From Spirillospora albida (lineage in GTDB: Bacteria > Actinomycetota > Actinomycetes > Streptosporangiales > Streptosporangiaceae), in NCBI RefSeq assembly GCF_000718255.1, contig NZ_JOFJ01000015.1:62001-126000 (forward strand): 64,000 nucleotides of DNA. The letters are read 5' to 3'. Made by a program: the position numbers and the translations under genes. Shown piece by piece: positions 56,323 to 64,000 of this stretch. Under the pieces are notes generated by a model. The model saw only the letters and a program-made list of their open reading frames with translations, had not been told where the DNA came from and did not search any database. The stretch's first letter is position 1, and each line of letters opens with the position of its first letter.

Positions 56323-58764
56323 TCACGAGGCGTCATAGACGCGGGCGTTCAACTCGTCCAAGGCCCCGACCAGCTGTTCGCGTCCGCCGAAGCGCTTCGA
56401 AAGCTCGAGGATGTTGCCCAGGTCGGCGTAAGCACCGGAACGCAACGCCGGGATCTCCAGCTCCTCCGCGCCGCGAGCCGCGTACAGGTCGAGAACCCTA
56501 TCGAGCACCTTGCGGGCCTCGGGCGCGAACGACTGGAGAAACTCCCTGTGGCGGGTGGCGACTCGGCGGGCGCGCTCCGAGCGCGACAGGAGGGGCAGCT
56601 CCCAGGCGAGGTACAGCAGCAGGTCGATCGTGTCGGCGTCGGGACGTCCCGCCCACTCCGCGAGGTCCTGCGCGGTGATGTGGCTTTCGTCGAGCTTCTC
56701 CCGCAGCGTCGCCCTGCTCTTCACGCCGGCCCACTGCCCGAGGAGCTGATGCGGCTCAAGGTCGAGTTTCAGGATCTGGCCGCGGACGAACTGCTCGGAC
56801 TCGACCAGCCGCAGCCCGCCGCCGCTGCCCGGTTCCGATACGTACAGGGCGGATCCCCACGGGGTCACCTGGACGCCGTCCACGTAGAAGGTGCGCGGGC
56901 TCGCCTGGATGTCGTCCACCTCGGCGGGGTCGGTGACGAGCGGCGGCAGCGACCCGCCGTCCTCCTGCACGAAGCCGTCTCCCGGTTCGGCGACGGACTC
57001 CTCATCCGCGCCGGGCACGTCCTCGTTGACGGAGTCGACGATGCTGCCCTGCTCGTCGGTCTCGTCCCGGACGACCCGCATCGGCGGGCCGTCGAACCCG
57101 GGGTCGTTGAACAGCCGGGTCGCCTCCACGAAGTCGATGATGTCGAAGGAGAACTTGCCGTCCTCGGGGAACAGCCGGGTGCCGCGTCCGATGATCTGCT
57201 TGAACTCCGGCATCGACTTGATGCCGCGGAACAGCACGATGTTGCGGACGGTCGGGGCGTCCACACCTGTGGACAGCAACCGTGACGTCACCGCGATGAC
57301 GGGGACCTCGGTCTCCACCTCCCTGAACTCGTCCAGGAGTTCGCGCCCGGGATCTCCGTCCTTCGCAGTGATCCGGACCACGTACTTGCTGCCGTACCGG
57401 GCGGAGAGGTCGGCGTTGGCGTTGTGGAGGGCTGTCGTCATCCGCATGGCGTGATCGCTGTTCGCGCAGAACACGATCGTCTTGCCCATCCGGTTCGTCC
57501 GGTGCAGGTACTCGGTGAGGTAACGGGCGGCCTCCTCGGTGCGGTCGAGGATGGCCAGGATCCGCTCGTACTCCTTGGGGCCGTAGAGCTTGTCCGGGAT
57601 CTCCCGGCCGAGAAGGTCGCGCTGCCCGGGGTCGGGGCGCCAGCCGGTCATGTCGACGTTCAGCCGCACCTTGCGGACCCGGTAGGGCGCCAGGAAGCCG
57701 TCCTCGATGCCGCGCGCCAGGGAGTACTCGTAGATCGGGTCACCGAAGTAGTGGTAGGTGTCGGCGTCCTTGGTGCTGATCGGCGTGGCGGTCAGCCCGA
57801 GCTGCACGGCGGGGGAGAAGTACTCCAGGATCGCGCGCCACTGCGAGCCCTCGGTCGCGCTGCCCCGATGGCATTCGTCCACGATCACGAGGTCGAAGTA
57901 GTCGGGTCGGAATTGCCGGTAGAGGCTCTCCGCGTCGCGGCTGCTGTCGAGCGACTGGTAGAGCCCGAGGTAGATGTTCCGCCCGGTCTTGGCGTCGCCG
58001 CCGCCGAGCTTGTGGACGGCCTCCCCGAACATCTGCTTGAAATAGTCGTCCTTCGGCTGGTCGATGAGGATGTTGCGATCGGCCAGGTACAGGACGCGGG
58101 GCCGGCGGCCGCCGGGCCATTCCGCGTTCCACAGCTTCGCGACGATCTGCGCGGCGACGAGGGTCTTGCCCGTGCCGGTGGCGAGGACGAGCAGGATCCG
58201 GTTGTCGCCGCGGGCGATGGCCTGCACCGTCCGGTTGATCGCCACACGCTGGTAGTAGCGCGGCTCTTTGGGGGTGCCGTCCCAGTTGCGCACGGCGGAG
58301 TTGAGCCGGGCCGCGGCCAGCGCGGTGCGCTTGTCGTCGGTGAGGTCGCGGCCCTCCCGGTAGCGCGTCCAGAGCTCCTCAGGGCTGGGGAAGGCGTCGA
58401 TCTCGGTGACCAGACCGGTGAAGTTGTCGATCTCCAGCGTCCGCCGGCCGTTCGTCGTGTACGCGAAGGGGACGTCGAGCAGTTCGGCGTACCGCTTGAC
58501 CTGCTCGTAGCCGTCCGCCGGGTCCCGGCGGGAGCGTTTGGCCTCGACGACGGCGATTGGCAGGCCGTCCGAGTACTCGAGCAGGTAGTCGGCCTTCAGC
58601 GGCCGCTCCTGGCGGTGGCGCCGGGCCGTCGCGCGGATCCGGCCGCGGTTGATGGGGTATTGGGGGGTGATCCGGTCTTCGTCCCATCCGGCGCGGTCCA
58701 ATGCCGGCAGGACGAAGTCGCGACAGGTCTCGTCCTCAAGGGGGTCCTGAAATCTCGACGTCAC
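56323..58764 (-). CDS. hsdR: Type I restriction endonuclease subunit HsdR (EcoEI/EcoAI-like)
   Basis: 813 residues. N-terminal nuclease (ITPQYPINRGRIRATARRHR; KADYLLEYSDGLPIAVVEAK carries the D and ExK ligands). SF2 translocase motifs: LVLATGTGKTLVAAQIV, IVDECHRGSATEG, LGLTATPISTKDADTYHYFG, TIVFCANSDHAMRMTTAL, VTSRLLSTGVDAPTVRNIVL and IGRGTRLFPEDGKFSF. A GTG at 58764 with AAAAGGAAGG five bases upstream is preferred over a GTG at 58794 without a ribosome site. It is separated from hsdM-hsdS by the abiE pair. HsdR cuts unmethylated DNA after ATP-driven translocation. Confidence 0.95.
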   Translation of the reverse strand: MTSRFQDPLEDETCRDFVLPALDRAGWDEDRITPQYPINRGRIRATARRHRQERPLKADYLLEYSDGLPIAVVEAKRSRRDPADGYEQVKRYAELLDVPFAYTTNGRRTLEIDNFTGLVTEIDAFPSPEELWTRYREGRDLTDDKRTALAAARLNSAVRNWDGTPKEPRYYQRVAINRTVQAIARGDNRILLVLATGTGKTLVAAQIVAKLWNAEWPGGRRPRVLYLADRNILIDQPKDDYFKQMFGEAVHKLGGGDAKTGRNIYLGLYQSLDSSRDAESLYRQFRPDYFDLVIVDECHRGSATEGSQWRAILEYFSPAVQLGLTATPISTKDADTYHYFGDPIYEYSLARGIEDGFLAPYRVRKVRLNVDMTGWRPDPGQRDLLGREIPDKLYGPKEYERILAILDRTEEAARYLTEYLHRTNRMGKTIVFCANSDHAMRMTTALHNANADLSARYGSKYVVRITAKDGDPGRELLDEFREVETEVPVIAVTSRLLSTGVDAPTVRNIVLFRGIKSMPEFKQIIGRGTRLFPEDGKFSFDIIDFVEATRLFNDPGFDGPPMRVVRDETDEQGSIVDSVNEDVPGADEESVAEPGDGFVQEDGGSLPPLVTDPAEVDDIQASPRTFYVDGVQVTPWGSALYVSEPGSGGGLRLVESEQFVRGQILKLDLEPHQLLGQWAGVKSRATLREKLDESHITAQDLAEWAGRPDADTIDLLLYLAWELPLLSRSERARRVATRHREFLQSFAPEARKVLDRVLDLYAARGAEELEIPALRSGAYADLGNILELSKRFGGREQLVGALDELNARVYDAS

Positions 58765-58836
58765 GCCTTCCTTTTTACTGGAGGCGTCCGACACATTCCG
58801 GGCAATCGGCCCACGTCGGTGATCTGGTCATGTAGG

Positions 58837-59739
58837 TCAGCGCAGGACGACCTGGCCGGAAGGGGCTCCGGGGTCCTTCGTCCAGCCGTCGTGGCCCGCG
58901 TCCGCCTCCCAGTGCAGGCCCGCGTGGCGGACCTCGGTGAGGCCGTAGACCTGCGCGTGCGTCATCGCCCAGGCCGCGACCGCCCAGCCCGACCGGGCGT
59001 TCGACACCCGGACGGCGCTGTGGCCGCCCGCGTCCGCCACCTGGAGCCGGCCGCCGAACGCGCGCCGCATCTCCCGGACCGCCTCCGCGCGACGCGCCGC
59101 CGTCCGCTTGTTCGGCGGGTACCAGCAGCGCGCCGCGCCCGTCTCCCGGCCCGTGAACGCGCGGGCGAGGAGCCGGCCGTTCGCCTCGTGCTGCGCGTAG
59201 GCGTCGCCGTCCGCGCTGCGCTGCACCCGCTGCGCCGCGTCGTGCAGATCGCGGTCGAGGTAGTCCTTCACCTTGACCAGCGCGTCGAAGAACTTGCTCG
59301 TGGACTGGACGGGGTCGCGCAGCTGGGCGGGGGTGCCCCAGCCCTGCGACGGGCGCTGCTGGAACATGCCGACCGAGTCGCGGTCGCCGCCCGCGAGGTT
59401 CCGCAGGTCCGACTCCTGGATCGCCGTCGCGTACGCGATCACCGCGGCGCGCTCCGGCAGCTGCTTGCGGAACGCCACCGCCGCGATCGTCGACGAGTTC
59501 GCGCCCTGCTCCAGGCTGAGCTGCATCTTGCCCGCCGCCGTCCGCACCTCGCACGCCGACCCGTGCAGGTACGGGCGGGCGCGCTGGAACGCGACGTACC
59601 CGCCCACCCCGAGGACGATCACCACCGCCGACACGACCGCGGCCCAGCGCCACCGGCGGCCACCACCGGACCGCTCCACCGCCCGCGTCCGCAACCTCGA
59701 CCAAACAGCCACGCGACGACGGTACCGGCAGATGCCCAC
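58837..59739 (-). CDS. Membrane-anchored lysozyme-fold protein
   Basis: 300 residues. A basic N-terminus and one transmembrane helix (about 32-50) are followed by an extracytoplasmic domain with AVIAYATAIQESDLRNLAGG, DRDSVGMFQQRPSQGWGTPA and QLRDPVQSTSKFFDALVK. The E-S-D-L...S-V-G-M-F-Q-Q-R order is typical of actinobacterial lytic-transglycosylase-like proteins (often annotated as heavy-metal transporter or hypothetical), with the glutamate as possible acid. The rest (DAGGHSAVRVSNARSGWAVA) is unassigned. GTG start with GGAG seven bases before it. Divergent from dapD. Confidence 0.75.
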   Translation of the reverse strand: MGICRYRRRVAVWSRLRTRAVERSGGGRRWRWAAVVSAVVIVLGVGGYVAFQRARPYLHGSACEVRTAAGKMQLSLEQGANSSTIAAVAFRKQLPERAAVIAYATAIQESDLRNLAGGDRDSVGMFQQRPSQGWGTPAQLRDPVQSTSKFFDALVKVKDYLDRDLHDAAQRVQRSADGDAYAQHEANGRLLARAFTGRETGAARCWYPPNKRTAARRAEAVREMRRAFGGRLQVADAGGHSAVRVSNARSGWAVAAWAMTHAQVYGLTEVRHAGLHWEADAGHDGWTKDPGAPSGQVVLR

Positions 59740-59756
59740 CAGTAAGCTCCAGAGCC

Positions 59757-60593
59757 ATGACCGAAACGTTCACCAGCCCGATCTCCGGCGACATCGACGC
59801 GCTCTGGGAGCGGCGCGCCGACCTGACCCCCGCCGACGCGGACGCCCGCGCCGCGATCGTCGCCGCCGTCGACCAGCTCGACTCCGGCGAGGCCCGCGTC
59901 GCCTTCATCGACCCCGCGACCGACGAGGTCGTCGTCGACGAGCGGGCCAAGCGGGCGATCCTGCTGAGCTTCAAGGTCCTCGGCATGGTGCGCGCGCAGG
60001 TCGGCGACTTCCAGTACCACGACCGCATCCCGCTCAAGTCGCGGCTGGACGGCGTCCGCGTCGTCCCCGGCGCCATCGCCCGCTGGGGCGCGCACCTCGC
60101 GCCCGGCGTCGTGCTGATGCCGTCGTTCACCAACATCGGCGCCTACGTCGACTCCGGCACGATGGTCGACACGTGGGCGACCGTCGGGTCCTGCGCCCAG
60201 ATCGGCAAGGACGTCCACCTGTCCGGCGGCGTCGGCATCGGCGGCGTGCTGGAGCCCCCGAACGCCAAGCCCGTCGTCATCGAGGACGGCGCCATGATCG
60301 GCAGCCGCTCGATGATCGTCGAGGGCGCCCGTGTCGGCAAGGGCGCGGTCGTCGGCTCCGGAACGAACCTGTCGGCGTCCATGCCGGTCATCGACGTGGA
60401 GACCGGCGAGGAGATCTCCCGCGGCCGCATCCCCGACTGGTGCGTCGCCGTCGGCGGCACCCGCTACAAAGAGTTCAAGGGCGGAACGTTCGGCCTCCCG
60501 GCCGTCCTGATCCTCAAGCGCCTGGACGAGGGCCGGCGCCACGACAAGGCCGAGCTCAACGACATCCTCCGCGACCACGGCGTCAACACCTGA
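59757..60593 (+). CDS. dapD: Tetrahydrodipicolinate N-succinyltransferase DapD
   Basis: 278 residues with the left-handed beta-helix of hexapeptide repeats: VVPGAIARWGAHLAPGVVLM, PSFTNIGAYVDSGTMVDTWA, TVGSCAQIGKDVHLSGGVGI and GGVLEPPNAKPVVIEDGAMI. It is the actinobacterial DapD form. It transfers succinyl from succinyl-CoA to tetrahydrodipicolinate in the pathway to meso-diaminopimelate and lysine. TAAGCT (59743-59748) lies 8 nt before the ATG without a Shine-Dalgarno, so it may be leaderless. dapE and dapC of the same branch are also in the window. Confidence 0.95.
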   Translation: MTETFTSPISGDIDALWERRADLTPADADARAAIVAAVDQLDSGEARVAFIDPATDEVVVDERAKRAILLSFKVLGMVRAQVGDFQYHDRIPLKSRLDGVRVVPGAIARWGAHLAPGVVLMPSFTNIGAYVDSGTMVDTWATVGSCAQIGKDVHLSGGVGIGGVLEPPNAKPVVIEDGAMIGSRSMIVEGARVGKGAVVGSGTNLSASMPVIDVETGEEISRGRIPDWCVAVGGTRYKEFKGGTFGLPAVLILKRLDEGRRHDKAELNDILRDHGVNT

Positions 60594-60601
60594 CTCCCGG
60601 C

Positions 60602-60660
60602 GGGGGGGGGTCGTGCCGCCGGGGCGCCCCGGCCGCACGGCCCCCGGCCGCCGGCCGGGG
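60602..60660 (+). terminator. Hairpin region after dapD
   Basis: A run of nine G (60602-60610) is followed by the hairpin CCCCGGCC (60642-60649), GCC, GGCCGGGG (60653-60660), a perfect 8-bp stem between convergent dapD and the phosphopantetheinyl transferase gene. Confidence 0.6.
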
Positions 60661-60661
60661 C

Positions 60662-61348
60662 TCAGGCCAAGGGAGTCTCGGTGATCTTCAGCGGCCGGGA
60701 GGTCAGCACGGCCGCGGAGGCGGCGTAGCCGGGGCCCGGTGTCAGGTCCGCCAGCCGGACCTCGGCCGCCGCCGCTTCGCCGTGCCAGGCCAGGACCTCC
60801 GCGGGGGCGTCCGGGGGCGACACGTGGATCGCGGTCATCGGGGCGGCCAGGCCGTGGCCGGTGGCCTTCAGGAGGGCCTCCTTGCGGCTCCAGTAGGTGT
60901 GGAAGCCGCGGCGGCGATCCGGCATCGCGAAGAGGGCCTCGCGTTCGGGCTCCGTGAGGACCATCTCCGCGAGGCGGACGATGTCGCGGTCGCTCTCGCG
61001 CTCCACGTCAACGCCGACCTCGGCACCCTCCACCAGGACCAGGACGACCCGGTCGCCCGAGTGGGACAGGGAGAAGTCGAGGTCGTGGCCCGGCAGGCGG
61101 GGCTTGCCGTGGGTGCCGGCGCAGAGCGGGCAGTCCGTGGTGAACCGGATCCGGTCGGGCGCGAGGCCCGTGCGGTCGGCCAGGACGCTGCGCGCGAGGA
61201 AGCGGCCCGTCACGAAGCGCGCCTTGTCCTCCGCGCGGAGGAACTTCTCGTAGCGGTCGCGTTCGCGCTCGTCCAGCAGGGCGCGCATCTCGGGCCCGTC
61301 GGCGGGGCGGGCCCAATGGACGGCGCATTCCAGCGCAGGCATCTCCAC
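60662..61348 (-). CDS. 4'-Phosphopantetheinyl transferase (Sfp type)
   Basis: 228 residues. Motifs in order: GKPRLPGHDLDFSLSHSGDR, VGVDVERESDRDIVRLAEMV and YWSRKEALLKATGHGLAAPM; Mg ligands are the D of GVDVE and the E of RKEA. Sfp-type enzymes load carrier proteins of polyketide and nonribosomal-peptide synthetases with phosphopantetheine from CoA. No such synthase is in the window. The start could be GTG at 61348 or ATG at 61342; neither has a good ribosome site. Divergent from dapE. Confidence 0.92.
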   Translation of the reverse strand: MEMPALECAVHWARPADGPEMRALLDERERDRYEKFLRAEDKARFVTGRFLARSVLADRTGLAPDRIRFTTDCPLCAGTHGKPRLPGHDLDFSLSHSGDRVVLVLVEGAEVGVDVERESDRDIVRLAEMVLTEPEREALFAMPDRRRGFHTYWSRKEALLKATGHGLAAPMTAIHVSPPDAPAEVLAWHGEAAAAEVRLADLTPGPGYAASAAVLTSRPLKITETPLA

Positions 61349-61377
61349 GAACGCGATGATAGATAGCCTTGGTGCCC

Positions 61378-62436
61378 ATGCGCCTTGATCTGTTCTCGGA
61401 CGTGACGGACCTGACGGCCGCGGTCGTCGACATCGAGTCGGTGAGCAAGAACGAGAAGGGTCTCGCCGACGCCGTGGAGGAGGCGCTGCTGGCGCTGCCC
61501 CATCTCAGCGTGGTCCGCGTCGGGAACAACGTCGTGGCGCGGACGGACCTGGGGCGGGCCGAACGCGTCGTCCTGGCCGGGCACCTCGACACCGTGCCGC
61601 TGAACGGCAATCTGCCGTCCCGTGTGGAGGGCGACCGGCTGTACGGGTGCGGGACGTCCGACATGAAGAGCGGCGTCGCGGTCGCCCTCAGGCTCGCGGC
61701 GACCGTTCCGGAGCCCACACGCGACGTCACGTTCGTGTTCTACGAATGCGAGGAGATCGAGGCGGTCCACAACGGGCTGAAGAGGCTCAGCGAGGCCCGC
61801 CCGGAGTTGCTCGCCGGCGACTTCGCCGTCCTGATGGAGCCGACCGGCGGGCTCATCGAGGGCGGCTGCCAGGGGACGATGCGCGTCGAGGTCACCGCGA
61901 AGGGCGAGCGGGCGCACAGCGCGCGGGCCTGGATGGGGTCCAACGCGATCCACACCGCCGGCGCGATCCTGGACGTCCTGCGCGCCTACGAGCCGACCCG
62001 TCCGGTCGTGGACGGGCTGGAGTTCCACGAGGGCCTGAACGCCGTGTTCGTCCGGGGCGGCGTCGCGGGGAACGTCATCCCCGACGAATGCGTCGTCACG
62101 GTGAACTACCGGTTCGCGCCCGACAAGTCGCCCGCCGACGCCGAGGCGTACCTTCGGGGAATCTTCGACGGCTTCGAGGTGACCGTCGTGGACATGTCGC
62201 CGCCCGCCCGGCCCGGCCTCACCCACCCGGCCGCCGCCGCGTTCGCCGCGGCGAGCGGCGCCGCCGTGCGCGCGAAGCTCGGCTGGACGGACGTCGCGTT
62301 CTTCTCCGGCATCGGCGTCCCCGCCGTCAACTACGGACCGGGGGAGCCCACCCTCGCCCACACGAAGGACGAGTACGCCGAGATCCCGCTGATCATCGAC
62401 GCGGAGCGGCGGATGCGGGCCTGGCTCACCTCGTGA
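61378..62436 (+). CDS. dapE: Succinyl-diaminopimelate desuccinylase DapE
   Basis: 352 residues. M20 metallopeptidase signatures: VVLAGHLDTVPLNG (zinc His/Asp), YGCGTSDMKSGVAVALRLAA, VFYECEEIEAVHNGL (catalytic Glu pair), LMEPTGGLIEGGCQGTMRVE and the dimerisation domain SARAWMGSNAIHTAG. It hydrolyses N-succinyl-LL-diaminopimelate. TAGCCT (61364-61369) ends 8 nt before the ATG, without Shine-Dalgarno, fitting a leaderless transcript. Confidence 0.94.
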   Translation: MRLDLFSDVTDLTAAVVDIESVSKNEKGLADAVEEALLALPHLSVVRVGNNVVARTDLGRAERVVLAGHLDTVPLNGNLPSRVEGDRLYGCGTSDMKSGVAVALRLAATVPEPTRDVTFVFYECEEIEAVHNGLKRLSEARPELLAGDFAVLMEPTGGLIEGGCQGTMRVEVTAKGERAHSARAWMGSNAIHTAGAILDVLRAYEPTRPVVDGLEFHEGLNAVFVRGGVAGNVIPDECVVTVNYRFAPDKSPADAEAYLRGIFDGFEVTVVDMSPPARPGLTHPAAAAFAAASGAAVRAKLGWTDVAFFSGIGVPAVNYGPGEPTLAHTKDEYAEIPLIIDAERRMRAWLTS

Positions 62437-62468
62437 AAACGGTGCCGCGGCCGGGCTAGGTTGGGCTC
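62433..62468 (+). promoter_or_regulatory. Leaderless promoter of the first LOG gene
   Basis: -35-like GTGAAA (62433-62438), 18-bp spacer, -10 TAGGTT (62457-62462), 6 nt, then the ATG at 62469. Confidence 0.55.
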
Positions 62469-63275
62469 ATGACCTCCGAGAGCGACCACCGCACGCACCG
62501 CCAGGGCCCGGCGACCCTGCGCGGCAGGGCCCTGCCGCAGACCACCACCGACCAGCGGCTGCTGGACAGCCGCGGCCCGTCCGACTGGCTGCACGCCGAC
62601 CCGTGGCGGGTGCTGCGCATCCAGGCCGAGTTCGTCGAGGGCTTCGGCCTGCTCGCCGAGCTGCCGAAGGCGGTCAGCGTGTTCGGCAGCGCCCGCACCA
62701 AGCCCGGCTCGGAGGAGTACGAGCTCGGCGTCGAGATCGGCGCCCGCCTGCACGGGGCGGGCTACGCCGTGATCACCGGCGGCGGGCCGGGCATCATGGA
62801 GGCGGCGAACAAGGGCTGTGACGAGAACGGCGGCCTGTCGGTCGGCCTCGGCATCGAGCTGCCGTTCGAGCAGAAGATGAACGACTACATCGATGTCGGC
62901 CTGGAGTTCCGGTACTTCTTCGTCCGCAAGACGATGTTCGTGAAGTACTCGCAGGCGTTCGTCGTGCTGCCCGGCGGCTTCGGGACCCTGGACGAGCTGT
63001 TCGAGGCGATCACCCTCGTCCAGACCACGAAGATCACCCGGTTCCCGATCGTGCTGATGGGGAGCGCGTTCTGGGGCGGGCTCCTCGACTGGGTCAAGGC
63101 CGTGATGCTCCCGTCCGGGAAGATCTCCGCGCACGACATCGAGCTCTTCCACGTCACCGACGACCCCGCCGAGGCCGTCCAGATCATCGTGGACGCCCAC
63201 CACAAGGCGGAGCAGGCGATGCTCGAGGCGCAGTCCCAGCAGGCGACCGCCGACGGCGGGGCGGACGCCGAGTGA
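62469..63275 (+). CDS. LOG-family Rossmann protein (TIGR00730)
   Basis: 268 residues. Family motifs: SVFGSARTKPGSEEYELG, VITGGGPGIMEAANKG, FFVRKTMFVKYSQAFVVLPG and GGFGTLDELFEAITLVQTTK. LOG proteins are cytokinin-activating phosphoribohydrolases in plants and some bacteria; the actinobacterial long form (with a 60-residue N-terminal extension, as here) cleaves a base from nucleotide monophosphates. Followed by a second, shorter LOG gene with a 4-bp overlap. Position next to dapE is typical of actinomycetes. Confidence 0.92.
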   Translation: MTSESDHRTHRQGPATLRGRALPQTTTDQRLLDSRGPSDWLHADPWRVLRIQAEFVEGFGLLAELPKAVSVFGSARTKPGSEEYELGVEIGARLHGAGYAVITGGGPGIMEAANKGCDENGGLSVGLGIELPFEQKMNDYIDVGLEFRYFFVRKTMFVKYSQAFVVLPGGFGTLDELFEAITLVQTTKITRFPIVLMGSAFWGGLLDWVKAVMLPSGKISAHDIELFHVTDDPAEAVQIIVDAHHKAEQAMLEAQSQQATADGGADAE

Positions 63276-63865
63276 CGGGCCTCGCCGTCTGCGTGTTCTG
63301 CGCGTCCAGCAGCCGGATCGACCCGGTGCACGTCGAGCTCGCGGCGCAGGTCGGGGCCGAGCTCGCCCGGCGCGGCCACGGCCTCGTCAGCGGCGGCGCG
63401 CAGGTGTCGTGCATGGGCGCGGTCGCCAGGGCGGCGCGGGCCGGCGGCGCCCGGACCGTCGGGGTGATCCCCGAGGGCCTCGTCAGCGTCGAGGTCTCCG
63501 ACGAGGACAACGACGAACTGATCGTCACGCCCGACATGCGGTCCCGGAAGGGCGAGATGGACGCCCGCAGCGACGCGTTCCTCGTCCTGCCCGGCGGCAT
63601 CGGGACGCTGGAGGAGCTGTTCGAGATCTGGACGGCCCGGGTCCTCGGCATGCACGAGAAACCGGTCGTGATCCTCGACCCGACCGGGGTGTACGCGCCG
63701 CTGAAGGAGCTCATGGCAGGGCTCGCCGAGCAGGGGTTCGTCCGTCCGAAGATCTTCGACGCGATCGGCTGGACGGCGTCCGTCACGGAGGCTTTCGACC
63801 TGCTGGAGCGGTCCCAGCCGAAGATCCAGGCCACCCACGAGGACCTCGCCGAAGCGGAGCTGTGA
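63272..63865 (+). CDS. Second LOG-family protein, variant nucleotide loop
   Basis: 197 residues from a GTG overlapping the first LOG stop. It has CVFCASSSRIDPVHVELAAQ, DMRSRKGEMDARSDAFLVLP and PGGIGTLEELFEIWTARVLG, the active-site PGGxGTxxE intact. The first loop reads VSGGAQVSCMGAVARAA where most LOG proteins have GGGxxGLMG, so the phosphate-binding loop is changed. It may still act as a phosphoribohydrolase or have drifted in substrate. Confidence 0.88.
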   Translation: MTGLAVCVFCASSSRIDPVHVELAAQVGAELARRGHGLVSGGAQVSCMGAVARAARAGGARTVGVIPEGLVSVEVSDEDNDELIVTPDMRSRKGEMDARSDAFLVLPGGIGTLEELFEIWTARVLGMHEKPVVILDPTGVYAPLKELMAGLAEQGFVRPKIFDAIGWTASVTEAFDLLERSQPKIQATHEDLAEAEL

Positions 63866-63895
63866 CCCCCCGGACCAAGATTGTCCTGGGGGTTT
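63865..63895 (+). terminator. Intrinsic terminator after the LOG operon
   Basis: CCCCC plus GGAC (63866-63875) pairs with GTCC plus GGGGG (63883-63892), with one mismatch, around CAAGATT; the outer A-T pair and a short T run follow. Confidence 0.7.
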
Positions 63896-63983
63896 CCCGG
63901 TGCGCACGGCACCGTTCACCGCCGGTTCAGGGGCGCGGACCAGGCTCACGCTCGATTCCATCACGTGTGCCCAAGGAGTGCCC

Positions 63984-64000
63984 ATGTCCGTAACCCGTCG
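63984..64000 (+). CDS. Start of a gene running off the right edge (partial)
   Basis: Only MSVTR is readable, after the Shine-Dalgarno AAGGAG at 63973-63978. Nothing can be said about the product. Confidence 0.5.

Noticed and set aside
60602..60610. G9 tract as a phase-variation switch
   Set aside because: It lies between two gene ends and cannot change a reading frame or an obvious promoter.
1..64000. CRISPR arrays, tRNA and rRNA genes, prophage or plasmid origin
   Set aside because: No regularly spaced repeats, no cloverleaf or rRNA-like sequence, and no integrase or replication gene were seen on either strand.

Overview
The window is very GC-rich (about 70-75% by eye) and has the gene stock of a filamentous or steroid-degrading high-GC actinomycete. 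Examples are the mycobacterial/actinobacterial dapC-fdxA, dapD and dapE arrangement, WhiJ-like XRE/DUF397 loci, an ECF41 sigma factor, a class I cholesterol oxidase, DUF4178/DUF350/aminopropyltransferase clusters and many leaderless genes. Streptosporangiales, for example an Actinomadura relative, is the best guess. This is inferred from gene content, not from a marker gene. No tRNA, rRNA or CRISPR array was seen.

Region by region: 0-4.6 kb holds an amidase 3' end, a membrane glycosyltransferase, an L,D-transpeptidase and a leaderless PadR regulator coupled to a TIM-barrel-like protein. 4.6-6.4 kb is an accessory patch with a TnpB fossil, a coupled pair of tiny proteins and a short GntR regulator. 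6.4-14.8 kb contains a lipoprotein/secreted protein/Ser-Thr kinase operon, a hydrolase, a degenerate CysS relative, a methyltransferase and a crotonase. 14.9-20.2 kb carries fdxA-dapC and a five-gene DUF4178/DUF2617/DUF4247/DUF350/aminopropyltransferase operon. 20.2-29.1 kb holds secreted proteins, a MerR/acyl-CoA dehydrogenase divergent pair, a glcD-like/ilvX-like pair and a secreted hydrolase. At 29.1-29.5 kb a guanidinium exporter sits behind a guanidine-III riboswitch. 29.5-31.8 kb holds a deletion scar (tetR and monooxygenase remnants) and a WhiJ-like locus.

31.9-35.9 kb is a divergent sulfonate locus (TauD-type dioxygenase and an ABC transporter). Each arm is preceded by its own short leader peptide with a conserved HVDL...C core. 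36-41.8 kb holds cell-wall enzymes and a cholesterol oxidase. The oxidase has a site fitting the KstR consensus in its promoter. 42-47.8 kb carries a DapB-like dehydrogenase, a CMD-family protein, an ECF41 sigma factor, an MFS pump, a thiolase and an HxlR regulator.

47.8-58.8 kb is a defence-like island: a frameshifted DUF262 (GmrSD-like) gene, radC, a second WhiJ-like locus with tandem DUF397 genes, and a type I restriction-modification operon. In that operon an AbiE-type toxin-antitoxin pair sits between hsdR and hsdM-hsdS, with a 35-bp palindrome at the head of the TA-methylase segment. 58.8-64 kb returns to core functions: a lysozyme-fold protein, dapD, a phosphopantetheinyl transferase, dapE and two LOG-family proteins.

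The two most unusual items are the AbiE module inside the type I R-M operon, and a twice-occurring micro-locus. In the micro-locus a 39-41 residue single-span membrane protein ending in YVGRHR is GTGA-coupled to a small soluble protein and divergent from an HTH regulator.
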